64,000 nucleotides of DNA from the NCBI GenBank assembly GCA_964036275.1, contig OZ038433.1:11709446-11773445 (forward strand), written 5' to 3'. A model generated the notes under the pieces. The model searched no databases and had not been told where the DNA came from. It worked only from the letters and a program-made list of their open reading frames with translations. Source of the DNA: Litoditis marina. Its lineage: Eukaryota > Nematoda > Chromadorea > Rhabditida > Rhabditidae. Shown piece after piece: positions 10,172 through 20,550 of this stretch (positions within the stretch are counted from its first letter, which is position 1; every line of letters starts with the position of its first letter). A program made the translations under genes and the position numbers.

Positions 10172-13051
10172 CTAAACATAATTTTCCTCTCTCTCCTGAT
10201 GAGATATCTTTTGATCTACCGGTAGCTGCTGGTAAACACTTGGTGGTTCCGCCGGATAGAAAGAGTAGATGTACACCGAGGAAATAACCAGCGTCACCCC
10301 GCAAATCAGAAGCAGAGTCAGCAGTCGCTCGCCGATCAGAATGGATAATACTGCGGTTATGCCTGGAAAAACATTTGAGTGACTTATTGCTGAACTAATG
10401 GGATTTTGCTATACTTTCGTGTACTTAGTGAGATGGTAAATTAGTTTAAAAGTGCAAGATTTTGAATTTGCAGATCTCCAGTACTGCTTCGAATCAATGT
10501 ACAGTTCAAATATACACCTTTGGGGATAATTTTCGAGTACCAGATCTGTTTTCAGTTTTCACCCACCAATGACAAGCGTCTGACAATACTTCTTCTCGAC
10601 ATTAAGTCAGCTAGATCACTGATGATCTTTCTTAACCGCTCGCTCTTACCATTAAAACTGAGGCTAGAATTCGGCCAGAAAACTGAAATAAGTAAGTTTT
10701 GTGAAAGTTTTGTGAACAACCAAACTTCCACTCACCTATAGCAATCGTCTGACAGTAGGTCTTCTTGACATTGTCAGCGTACTTCATAACCAGTGACACC
10801 GCCAGACCCCCAATTGAGTTGATGATGGTAATAGCCCAGACGAGGCCGGTCCAACCTTGTAAAAGACCACCTAAATTAATAAAAATATTCTATTATTTTT
10901 TATATATTAGTTTTGTGTATTTGTAATGTGTATTTGAAGTTGTAGAAGACCATCTGAATCGTAGAAATAATCAACACTCGAAATGTAAAATACTTTTTTT
11001 CATTAATTCAGGAAATTATAGTGGCACCACGCTCCTATTTTCTACTTAGAATACAAGTGGAGAATGGTTTTTGGTTTTAAATCATACTTTTTCACGACAA
11101 TATTTGTGTTTTTTTTATGTTTCACAATAAGAACCAAATAATTCGGTCATGAATGATATAAACAATGGACATAGAAAAACATCTTACCCGATCGAATTTT
11201 GTCTCCGTCGTTGAAGATCATTGTTGCACTGGCGAACAACAACGTCATCAGACTGAGTCGCAGATTCTGAATCCACATGTCGGCGTTCGGATTCTTCAGC
11301 ATCTTCTCGAAATATACACCTGGGAAAATATGTCTATGAAAATTTTGTGTGTTTCGGGATTGAGAACCACAGGAATGTTCTTTGACATCTCATGAGATAA
11401 ATATATGTATTGGTTATTGAGAATGAGTATGTTCAAAGATAAGAAAGGAGAGAAAGAGAAGAGAGAAGAGAGAATACGACTTTTCAACGAATACATTTTC
11501 TTTAATTGACTGTGTTGCTTAGAAATAAATACTGTACCCCTCAAGTGGCCGTACGCACTAACATCCCACGAAAACGTTTCCATGGGAGCGATTTTGCATT
11601 CAATGGTATAGTCTGTTTCACCAATCGATGTACTCCTACAGTAATCCGTCAATTATTCAAGGGGGTGTTTTCTAATGAAAAAGTTATTACTTTTGTTTCA
11701 CATTTTCAGAGTTAGTAGTAGTAAACATGCAGAAGACACTATGAATATTTTGAGGCGTTTTGAATACGCTAATATAGTAAACTTTGACCTGGAAGTTCGA
11801 GCAGATTACTGTAGAGGGTTATAGATGGGTGGAACAAGTTATATCATGAACGCATAAAAACATTATCCCCACCGGCAAAGGCGCTGGTCCAACACATTGA
11901 AACGGTGGCTGTCAGGCCGATCCACTTGCTACCAGCCTCTGCTGTTTGGGAAGAACTCGATTGGTCTAACTGGAAAATATGAGATAGAAAGGTGTGATCT
12001 ACAAATAGCTGAATTCAGTTTGAGCTATCTAAAAAATATAGGATAGGAATATTCAAACCAGAGTAATCCAAACTAGTTAGTTCTATTCGAGTTGCGCACA
12101 CAGAAGAGTTTGAAGCAAAGTACAGGTCAAAAACAAAACACGTTTTCAGCTCTTTTTTTCTGGATTTTTTTGAGAGAATATAACAAAAATCTATTCAAAG
12201 GGGAAAAAACGTTTATAAAGTGTAGAACAAAAATGTACCTACCTGTACGAGTACTACTCCCCCGAGGGATAGGACGAGAGCTGCCCACTGGGCTAATGAG
12301 AGCACCTTGCTCAGGAGCAGGACTGCCAGAATTGCGGTTGTCAATATACGCAGCTGGTAGGTGACCTGGATAGTAGGTGGGATGAAATGGGTTGAAAGAA
12401 TAACATGAAATCAAACAGTATGTTTCTGATTTTGTTATTTGATAGATGTCCTTCTTGTCTGCGTCTAGTAAGGGTGTATCAGGCGGCGCAGCAAATCGTA
12501 CGAACTCATGAGAAGTTCATATGAGTTTCTCGTGAGAAGAGCTACTCGTGAACTCTCAATGTTGTAGCCTAGCAACACGTGGAAACTCATAACAAGCTCA
12601 CGCTAATGGCTCATGAGGTATCTCATGCGATTTTCGAGATATTGCTACGCCGCCAGATCTCTGCAGCATTCAGATGGCGATTCCCATAGAGACCATCAAA
12701 AAAACAATTTTTTTTCAACTTTTCCAGAACCCGAGTGTGGAAAGTATAAAAAGTATGCAGTATGAAAAATTATTCTGTTCTGTGAGAGCAGACGCAGTAA
12801 TGTGCAAACTTTGCGAACATCAGACATTTTGAGTTTATAAACAACATGTGATCAGACTCCATTTTCAGAAATAAAAAACCTTTCTTCGACTCACACTCTG
12901 GAACATGTGTTAACCAAATTTGCGACCAGATTCGAAAAAAAACTGGTAAATTTGCACTGCGACTTACACTATAAGTGGTGGCATCTATGTTGGCTAGGGC
13001 CACATAATAGAGATTGTTCTGGAGGGCGTATACGAATGCAGGCACGCATAC
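10172..13051 (-). CDS. SLC35A-type nucleotide-sugar transporter (N-terminus not found)
   Basis: Multi-pass Golgi/ER exchanger that imports nucleotide sugars for glycosylation. Six minus-strand exons in consistent phase: 13051-12968, 12365-12243, 11969-11873, 11319-11188, 10870-10736, 10362-10172, giving 253 residues with stop at 10174-10172. Family motifs in order: ALQNNLYYVALANIDATTY, VTYQLRILTTAIL, FAGVYFEKMLK, GWTGLVWAI, NSIGGLAVSLVMKYADNVKK, and a last membrane segment before a polar tail. Family members are usually about 320-340 residues, so the first membrane helices are missing. The first exon follows CTTCCAG; reading through it instead upstream in frame gives an ATG at 13066 (MKFFQV), and residues FFQV fit the family there. 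The gene may therefore be 5' truncated, or its first exons lie beyond the GC-rich repeat at 13.17 kb. The substrate is unknown; srf-3 and nstp genes are relatives. Confidence 0.87.
11607..11843. mobile_element. MITE, family F1 (TATAGTCTGTTTCACC)
   Basis: This is a 237-bp element starting TATAGTCTGTTTCACCAATC and ending GGAACAAGTTATA, with CTACAGTAA and ACTGTAGAGGG internal to the ends. Relatives: 17965-18211, 18587-18822, 31890-32125, 52227-52463. The TA ends suggest a Tc1/mariner-type target. It lies in a transporter intron. Confidence 0.8.
12484..12654. mobile_element. Small terminal-inverted-repeat element (GGCGGCGCAGCAA)
   Basis: The left end is GGCGGCGCAGCAAATCGTAC and the right end is GAGATATTGCTACGCCGCC, so the ends are inverted repeats of about 13 bp. 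The interior has several ACTCATGAG-like palindromic words. It lies in a transporter intron and is the only copy noticed here. Confidence 0.6.
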
Positions 13052-13166
13052 CTGGAAGAACTTCATTTTTGAATCATAATTTAGACTTATAAAACAATAC
13101 CAACATACGAAGCATTTCATAAACTACGTGTTCAAAAAGGGAGTGTGAATTGTTAGACATTTACTA

Positions 13167-13335
13167 CACACGACTCAAAGCGCAGGCTGCCGGCAGTTAA
13201 GCGGCAGGCTGCCGGCGGCCAAACCGCGGGGAACCGCGGCGTGCCGGCAGGCTGCCGCTCACCGCCGGCAGCCAGCCAGCAGGTTGCCGGTAGGCGGCGG
13301 TCAGTTGGCAGGCTGCCGGCAGCCTGCGCATATTG
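13167..13335. repeat. GC-rich CCGGCAG repeat block, copy 1
   Basis: This block is dominated by GCAGGCTGCCGGCA words. It begins with CACACGACTCAAAGCGCAGG and ends with GCCTGCGCATATTGGG. A second block at 18270-18540 ends with the inverted form of the same border (CCTGCGCTTTGAGTCGTGTG), so both copies share a precise terminus. Confidence 0.75.
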
Positions 13336-13589
13336 GGAAGAAATTAATTGAATTCAAGCAACAGTTTCATGAGTGATAGTTTTATTTCAGTAGTTCACAA
13401 CAACAACAACAAACAAACAAAGTGACGTCTCTAACGTGAATGAACAATAAACACAAAGATGTAATGAATAAAAGAAAAAAGCGTGAGTGAGAAAAAGAGA
13501 CAGCTGAATGAAGAACGACAAAACGTGAAACTATTTGAATATGTAGCCGCTTCAGAAGCTAGAATGTGGGCCTACCGGACATAAATAAT

Positions 13590-14754
13590 TTAGTTCTGAA
13601 TTTGATCATTGTTCAACTTCGAGCCAGAGAGACGACTTGACGAGGGCGCGGTACGGAAGTCTCGTTCGGGTTCTAGGTACGGCCGTTGGCGTACGCCCTG
13701 AAATAAATGTATAAATGAAATAAAAGAAAATAGAGTTCGAGTTTTGACAGCTGTCCCACTGTGGCATTTGCTTAGTTGGCTAGATCACAATTAGTATAAC
13801 TGAAAATCTGGATATGAGTGATCATATTCAGCCGGTCTCCTAATCTTGGTGAAAGTAATATGAGCGTGCGTTGAAAGTGGTTGTATGTGGAAAGGAACCA
13901 GGGCCCTGTTTTGAAAAAAAATACTGCGAATTTCCTAGTTTTGAGCAAACTGATTCATTAGATTTTACCTGATAAGTCTGTTTTCCAAATCTTATTTTTT
14001 TTCACTACTCACGTACCTCGAATAATGTTGATCGTAGAGTTCTGTGGGTAGTTTTTTGAGAATGCCACCCCCTTTTCTCTGAGAATCTTGTTGCGTGGTA
14101 TCCGAGAAGCGCAGCCAGCGGAAAGCATGCCTGGAAATGCTAAGTAATTATCCTTGATAAAGAACAAGGATACCTAGATATCGTTTCACTTCATTGACGA
14201 TATGTTTCATGACTAAGTTTGAACTCCAGTTTATACATGTCATAATAATAATAATTGAAAAAATGTAAAGTAATGTTTTTGAAATACGCAAAATATCATG
14301 ATTTTCGGTGAAAAATTGAATCTTCCCACGAGATCGGCGTAAAGATAGCTGATTCGTTGCAGTTTGTGGCTGTCCGAACAACTTAACTAGTGTACTGTAA
14401 AAAAAGCACCCAACTTGAATGAAGTTCGTAAACTAATAAGTAATAAGAGAGGATTCCCCACCCCCTCCCAATGAAAACTGCTGACATGGTAAGATTTACT
14501 TGAAGGAGAAATTAAGGATACCCTCTGGGCCTCTGGCACTGTCAACTAACGGGGTATCTTACATACGGTTTGTTGTAACTTTTGGAAAATTTCACATCTC
14601 TTAATGACTCATACAAATCACTCGACTGTTGGCCCATATTTTTGACAAACAAGAGACAAGACCAACTAACCTTAATCAAGCTATGAATTCCATGCTCGAG
14701 AGATGAGGGAACAGAAAAGGACGTTCCAGAACTTGACCAATCGAGGGCGCCCAT
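13590..14754 (-). CDS. Possible small three-exon gene, unknown function
   Basis: Three minus-strand exons with good splice sites join in phase: 14754-14671 (ATG just after TTTTCACAG), 14130-14017 and 13697-13590, stop TAA, 101 residues. The product starts MGALDWSSSGTSF and contains LAALLGYHATRFSEKRGWH and QRPYLEPERDFRTAP. A short hydrophobic patch (about 30-38) is too weak to call a membrane helix. No family recognised. An 80-bp GC-richer exon-like segment at 15361-15283 (TTGCAG before, GTTGGT after, all frames closed) could be a 5' UTR exon. A second frame through exons 2 and 3 is also open, from an ATG two bases after the exon 2 acceptor (MLSAGCASRIPRNK) to a TGA at 13610-13608 (67 residues), so the true frame is uncertain. 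The transporter lies downstream on the same strand. Confidence 0.4.
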
Positions 14755-15572
14755 ATCTGTGAAAACAAAAATTAAAATAGACACGCGAATTGCGCATAAA
14801 CGAGTGAGGTTCAACTATTCGAGAAAAAGAATTTTGTTTATAGATTTAAACATGAGCAATATAATGAATTTGCATCAGAAATAGATAGGTTCTCTCGTTT
14901 TCGAAGAAAAAGGAGCCCGTTTTCTGATTTTGTTCAACTATTCGGACAAGTTTAGTAGGGCCACGCGAGGCAATTACAGACACATTTAATCATGAATTAA
15001 CTTCTTTTACTTGTATATTTGAATTTGAATAGATCACAGTACTCCACGAAACAATATCTTGTATGATATGCTAGATTCGAGATACTGTTATTACTGCAGC
15101 ATGATGCTACTATGTTTTCATCACCGAGAAGTCCTCATACCCATACATCTTTAGAACATTTAGAAAAATCGGAATCTTACGGATATCTCGTCACTAAATC
15201 GTGCGGTTACCACATTAAGAACCATCTATTAGTTCATTCCAATTTTGAACACTTAAGAAAATGATATATCCATTCACCAACCTTGTGGCTAACCCGCCAA
15301 CCGTAGCAGGGGTGCAGAGGACGACCGTTCACACAAAGCCGATGTATGGCCGTGGGTTACCTGCAATAATAATTAATGCATATACGGTGGCATAGGTGAA
15401 CTACAAAATAGTTAATGCCTGTCTGACTGAAACGAATGTGAGTAAAGTAACCCTTAAAAAGGACATGTTGCAGAGAGCTAAACTGTGAATCTATGTCTAT
15501 GTTACATTCGAACAATCATAAGTAGTTTGTTAGTATACATCAATCCCAGTAGTACACTTATTCATTAATTAG

Positions 15573-15741
15573 TTATACACCAGTGAAGTTGTCCGAAGTC
15601 AGGGTAATTTGAAAAACGGACTACTTTTTCGCTGAAAAGAAGAAAATCGGTCTACTTTTGATGAGAAATTATGAACTGTCACGTTTTTACAATTGAAGAC
15701 GGATTACTTTTTGTCGCTCAGTCGAACCTTACTGATGTTTG
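15573..15741. mobile_element. MITE, family F3 (CATACACCAGTAAGGTTGTC)
   Basis: This 170-bp element has ends TACACCAGTGAAGTTGTCCG and GTCGAACCTTACTGATGT. The interior GGACTACTTTTTCGCTGAAA and TTTTCACGT-like words recur in all F3 copies. F3 is the most abundant family here; well-formed copies: 34634-34803, 34827-34997, 35558-35727, 37049-37224, 38164-38332, 48706-48880, 50579-50748, 60797-60966, 61250-61419. Confidence 0.85.
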
Positions 15742-15884
15742 TTGGTTAGATTGGTTATTTATCAATTTATTTTTGATTAATTTTTATTTTACTCAATCCT
15801 TTTTTGTTAATTTAATGGTTCTGCTGATTTAATTAGGCAGGGACAGGCATGATGCCATTCAAACTAAATTTATATTAATTTTTG

Positions 15885-16145
15885 CTGAAAGAAGCAAAAG
15901 CTCGGCCACCACTGCGACCGAGCCTGTCTGATAAACTTGTAGAATACCTGCTTCTAAAAGACGACTTTGTAGTAGATACCCACCTCATTAACAAAAACTC
16001 CGAATATGAAGTGCAAATTGACGCTGTAAGGCGTCCCTGGCAGCAGCGAGTCATCTATTTCTGGTCTTCTGCTGAATTCAAGCAGCAAGTATTAGTCCCT
16101 GAAGTTTGTCAAGATTTACCACAACGCCCCTGGAGACTGAGATAA
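15885..16145 (+). other. Orphan coding-like ORF without start codon
   Basis: One frame is open from about 15882 to TAA at 16143-16145 and encodes 86 residues, including RPPLRPSLSDKLVEYLL and RRPWQQRVIYFWSS. It has mixed charged and hydrophobic residues and balanced codon use, unlike the AT-rich flanks. There is no in-frame ATG, and the nearest acceptor-like AG is weak. It could be the last exon of a decayed gene or part of a transposon protein. I do not recognise a family. Confidence 0.3.
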
Positions 16146-16169
16146 TGTGGAATAGAGTGATAAAGACGT

Positions 16170-16905
16170 GTTCTATTCATCGGAAAATTGGGCACCCGGA
16201 AAAACCTAGGGTGTTTCGGGGAAATGGAATTTCCGGAAAATCCCCGAGAACGATCAAGGTATTTTCAGGGTGAAATGGAGGTATAAACTCTACAAATTCT
16301 CGGAAATTTCAGGGAAACTCAGTATCAGGGAAAAGTACGGGAAAATATGATAAAATACCCTACAAATTCTCGATAATTTCAGGGTAACTCAGCATCGGGG
16401 AAAAGCATCGGAAAAAGGGCATGAATAGGCCTTTCGCCGCGGCAATCGCGTAACCCGTACTAGATACGGCGCGGCCAGGGGTGCCGTGATTTGATATTTT
16501 GGAAATTATCAGCTCATTATCGAGGTCTGAATATCGATAGGGATGATACATTGAAGTTCATTTCATGAAGTTTTTACTAATGAAATATGCACTTCCATTC
16601 TCTTCATATATTATTAATATTTTGAAAAATATTTTTTGGAAAAATATTTTTCAAGAAAATATATTTTTGATAACATTTTCGAAAAATACTTTTACCAAGA
16701 AAAATATCTTATTAGTTTTTCAATCACGTGTGAAAAATTTCTGAGAAGTTACTGAGAAATTGTAAGGTGACAACCGGGAAATTCCCGGGATTTTCCCCTG
16801 TTTTCACCTTCTTTTCACTCTGATCATTTCGCGAAATGATCCCGGAACGATTGAGGTAGAATCAGGGAAAAAATCGAGGATTTTCAGGGAAACCGGCGCT
16901 CCTGT
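16170..16905. repeat. Repeat region with GGGAAA/TTTCAGGG words
   Basis: Several overlapping imperfect copies of CAAATTCTCGGAAATTTCAG, then GGAAACTCAG are present (about 16295-16400). An AT-rich palindromic stretch (GAAAAATATTTTTC-like words) follows at 16610-16700, then more GGGAAATTCCCGGGA words. It is probably one or more decayed inverted-repeat elements. No gene is visible. Confidence 0.55.
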
Positions 16906-17591
16906 GTTCATGAAACAATCAAAGTTAAAGACAAACAATATTCAGTGTGTCGTGCAATCGTATTACGTGTTTTTTGACGGGACGGGTTTTTTCCAGTGAT
17001 TTCTGCTCTGCACATATAGACTATAAGAAATATTGATTTCAAAATAACTCAAACTACATCATTATGTGTGGTTTTTGAAAAGTAAATTTCAAAACTACGT
17101 AAAAATCGAAAAACTCTTTCCAAATACAGAATAAGCGACACACTACACTACAATAACAAATATATTTCAGTTAGAATTGAAAAAGACAACAAAAATACAA
17201 ACAATTATAATGAAAACGATTAAAATATCGGCAAATGAAGACTACGACGTATAGTTTATTACGTTCAACCTGTAAACCGCGGGCATAATGACCGCATTGG
17301 TCGTTGGATTTAAATCACGGCAGTGAGGAGACTTTTCGCATAGTTGAACTCCTGATCGAATTGGCGTGTTCATGTGAATAATCTGTGAATCATCTTTGGT
17401 TTGACAGAGAAGTACTTCATTCTTTTTCAGTATCACTTCGTTACTACATATTCATGCCATGATTTATCGTTATTTCAGCAAATAGATGGCTAAAAGCGTA
17501 CCACATTCACTATCATAATCATTGATTGTTATAATACACATAAATTTCGATCTCTTAGTTGGATTATTGTCTTTTACTGACTGCGATGGGG

Positions 17592-17855
17592 GCCAATTCT
17601 ATAACCAACCGGGTTTTTTGGTAACGGAACCGGTTTTTGATAACCATTTTTCAGGTCACCTCACAGGTAACCGGTTGGTTACCTAAAATAAAAAACCGGT
17701 TACCTGTTTTTATAAGGCAAAATATAGTTATCGCCATTAGTTAGTACAGTAACCCAAAATTAGTTTTAGGTTACTTACCGGTTACCTGTGAAGTAACCTG
17801 AAAAAAAAAGGTTTACCACGAACCGGTTAGGTTACCTGGACTCCTGGGTATTGTT
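17592..17855. mobile_element. Foldback/MITE, family F5 (GGTAACC-rich)
   Basis: A long palindromic element made of GGTAACC/GGTTACC and ACCGGTTTTT words, bounded by GGCCAATTCTATAACC on the left; this copy has a decayed right end. Copies at 25203-25458, 25621-25905, 30645-30880, 52803-53080 and 53817-54090, with fragments at 46980-47075 and 55342-55375, share the borders GAATTCTATATGTAACCGGG and GGTTACATATAGAATT. Confidence 0.8.
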
Positions 17856-17964
17856 CACAAACTGAGTAAAATAAAGCTGATGCAGTTCGATCCACGTTAA
17901 CCTGATAATGCCTAGACCCGAGATCGGTTCGCGAACATGTTACCGAACTGGCAGATATAACTCT

Positions 17965-18211
17965 TATAGTCTGTTTCACGAAACAATAGCCCTCTACAGT
18001 AAGATTATAAAACTTTTAAGTGAATTTATCATATCTTGTAGGTGTTGTACATAGTTTAAACTTTGGGATTTCGTTTCCCACTCTGGGTACTACAAGCATA
18101 CAAAACAGTAAAACTTGCATTCTGTTCGTTGACTAGATAAATGCTAGATAAATGCGTTTGCATTTTTGAAATATTACTGTAGAAAGTCATCGATTGGTGA
18201 AATGAACTATA
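17965..18211. mobile_element. MITE, family F1, copy 2
   Basis: Starts TATAGTCTGTTTCACGAAAC and ends ATTGGTGAAATGAACTATA. With the oppositely oriented copy at 18587-18822 it brackets the GC-rich repeat block. Confidence 0.82.
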
Positions 18212-18264
18212 CCAGATAACTAAGTGGTTACTTCGGTTATCTGGTTTGCTCTTGAATCATTATC

Positions 18265-18540
18265 TAGTTTGCACCCGGCAGTCTGCCGGGCTCCTGACAA
18301 ATATCATTATCTGGTTCGCACCCGGCAGCCTGCCGGCAGACTGCCGGCAGGCTGCCGGGCTCCTGACAAATATCATTATCTGGTTTGCACCCGGCAGCCT
18401 GCTGGCAGCCCGCCAGCAGTCTGCCAGCAAGCTGCCGGGCTCCTTAATTGCCGGCAGCCTGCCGGCAGCCCGCCGGCAGACTGCCGGCAGGCTGCCGGGC
18501 TCCTTAATTGCCGGCAGCCTGCGCTTTGAGTCGTGTGTAG
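18265..18540. repeat. GC-rich CCGGCAG repeat block, copy 2
   Basis: Tandem, partly palindromic GCAGCCTGCCGGCAG units are interleaved with CTCCTGACAAATATCATTAT, then CTGG. The right border CCTGCGCTTTGAGTCGTGTG is shared, inverted, with 13167. ORFs through it on both strands are by-products of the repeat. Confidence 0.8.
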
Positions 18541-18586
18541 TCAGTTTTTGTTGTTTCACTGAAATTCAACTGGTTTCGAGTGAAAT

Positions 18587-18822
18587 TATACTCCGTTTCA
18601 CCAATCGATGACTTTCTACAGTAATCTTTCGAATATTCAAGGCTGTTTATCTAATAAACAGACGAACTTTTAGATTCGCTGTTTTCTAGGCTCGTGTTAA
18701 CCAATGTGGAGAACAAAATCACAAAGTTTGAACTATTCTCCATACCTAGAAGATATCAAAAATTTGCTTGAAAGATTCGCAAGCTTACTGTAGAGGGCTA
18801 TTGTTGCGTGAAACAGACTATA
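18587..18822. mobile_element. MITE, family F1, copy 3 (inverted)
   Basis: Begins TATACTCCGTTTCACCAATC and ends GCGTGAAACAGACTATA, opposite in orientation to the copy at 17965. Confidence 0.82.
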
Positions 18823-19821
18823 CTACGCGGCGAAACCGCTGAAAAGACTGACCTTCAACGTTTCGGTCTTTTTCAAATAGATGTTCGAATATATTGTATC
18901 CGCACAACTGAAAGAATATATTGGAAGATTAGGAAGTATATCGTCTTGGATATATTCCTGGAAAACTATAACTGGTCTTATCAGGAAATAAAGTTATATT
19001 TTGCTGTGAAAAAATGGAAAAAAACCATATTTTATCTATTCCACACGGAAAATCGTCAAAAAAAAAGAATAAATTCTCACGGTAAATCACAACCTACCTT
19101 TTATTATTTTCGGACCTATATCGAATGAGAACGACACATGTTACAACTTTCAAGATTTCCATCATAAAAACACTGGTGGTTGGCAGGAAGGAGCTGTCCT
19201 GAAATTTGGGACTAAAGAAGGACGATTTTCTTCTACGTGGACCCCGAACGCTTCAGTCCTCTAAAGGGGGGGCAGAAAGAACAGCTAGTTTAGGTACCCT
19301 GTGGTACCTAAGTTTAACGTTGCGCGCGCCAAAACAGGCTACCACGTGTCAACCGTATGCAAATTAGGTTCGTTAGTTTGAATTAAAAGGTATACTTGTC
19401 GGTTTCTCTTGATGAGCTCTTTCTTATTAACTTTCCTTTCTGCCCCCCCCCCCCCCTTTAAAGTAGGACGATTATGTGCTCCAATCTCGGCGCGTCAGTC
19501 CTTCAAACTGCAATATATTTCTGGGTCTACCGCTGTTTGGACGATTTCCTATTGGTTGTCTCTCCTAGGTCACCCGTCCAAACCGCCTAACCCTCCGTCC
19601 AAACCGCCTCACTTCATTTTAACTATCTGGGTCACCCGTCCAAACCGCTTAACCCTCCGTCCAAACCGCCATACTTTGTTTCAGCTAGCTGGGTCACATG
19701 TACAAATTGCCTTGATATACGTTAAATGCTTTACAAACACCTCAGTATCATAAAAATTTATCATCAATGTACAAAGAAGACAAAATTAAGAGTGACTACA
19801 ATGCAACTCAGCAAAAAAATC

Positions 19822-20043
19822 CTAAACAAAGTAACAAGTAACAATTACAACAATGTATGTACATAATATGACTACTTCTTCTTGTGAGACGTGTGGGTGA
19901 CATGTTGGGACATTAAGAAGGTACTTGCTGATCTCATCGGCAGTGGGGGCAGCAGACAGGATTTGCAACGAGAAAGCCTCCATCTTGTCTTGAATTCCAG
20001 CTTGCCTTGCCAGATCACGCTTGTTCACGTTAGGGGCACCTCC
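19822..20043 (-). pseudogene. Exon-like ORF inside the inverted-repeat element
   Basis: After an acceptor-like TATATAG (complement of 20044-20050) one frame is open for 73 codons to a stop at 19824-19822. It contains NKRDLARQAGIQDKMEAF and SAAPTADEISKYLLN, which look like a helical folded protein. Codon use is typical of coding sequence up to about SQEE; the remaining C-terminus is hydrophobic and AT-rich and may be non-coding. No upstream exon was found. It is probably a captured or decayed gene fragment of unknown family. Confidence 0.35.
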
Positions 20044-20457
20044 CTATATAATAGTTGCATAGTGGTAACAACACAGGTGAAACACATGTAAATCAATCAG
20101 AAAGAATTCATGGAACCCAGGCTAACACGGCGAGTTGCGAAGACAAAATGGGATATAAATATTACGGATACCAACTGATTACTTCATCATATAAAAAGGT
20201 TTGGACATTCCTACGTGGTTTTCAAGTAATTATGTTCGCTGACACCGTTTTTCTCAATAGTTTTCGTGATACTCTTTTTGTATGACTGTGCGTGAGTAGT
20301 CCACATCGTTCCCACTATAACCTCTACAGTACCCTATACAGCAATATGGTGTTTGTGAGAGCCTCTTGAGAATGTGTAACAACTTGACCACCATACAGAC
20401 CCGGATTATAAGAAGGTAGTATTTGCGCTTAATTTACACTAGCTCCTGGTGTTGCAG

Positions 20458-20550
20458 AAGTTGGGTGGGATGGATCAGGAGAAGGAGCGAGAAAGAATTG
20501 CGCAGAAGGCGTGCTCAGAAGAGATGTTAGAGCAGGACAGGCCTGATTGA
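20458..20550 (+). pseudogene. Short exon-like ORF inside the inverted-repeat element
   Basis: After GTTGCAG (ending at 20457) one frame reads KLGGMDQEKERERIAQKACS, then EEMLEQDRPD and TGA. This is an acidic/basic helical sequence with good codon use. Nothing upstream joins it convincingly. Possibly a gene fragment carried by the element. Confidence 0.3.

Noticed and set aside
18224..18611. ORFs of about 100-120 residues on both strands in the GC-rich block
   Set aside because: Both strands are open because of the repeated CCGGCAG unit; the products are simple repeats.
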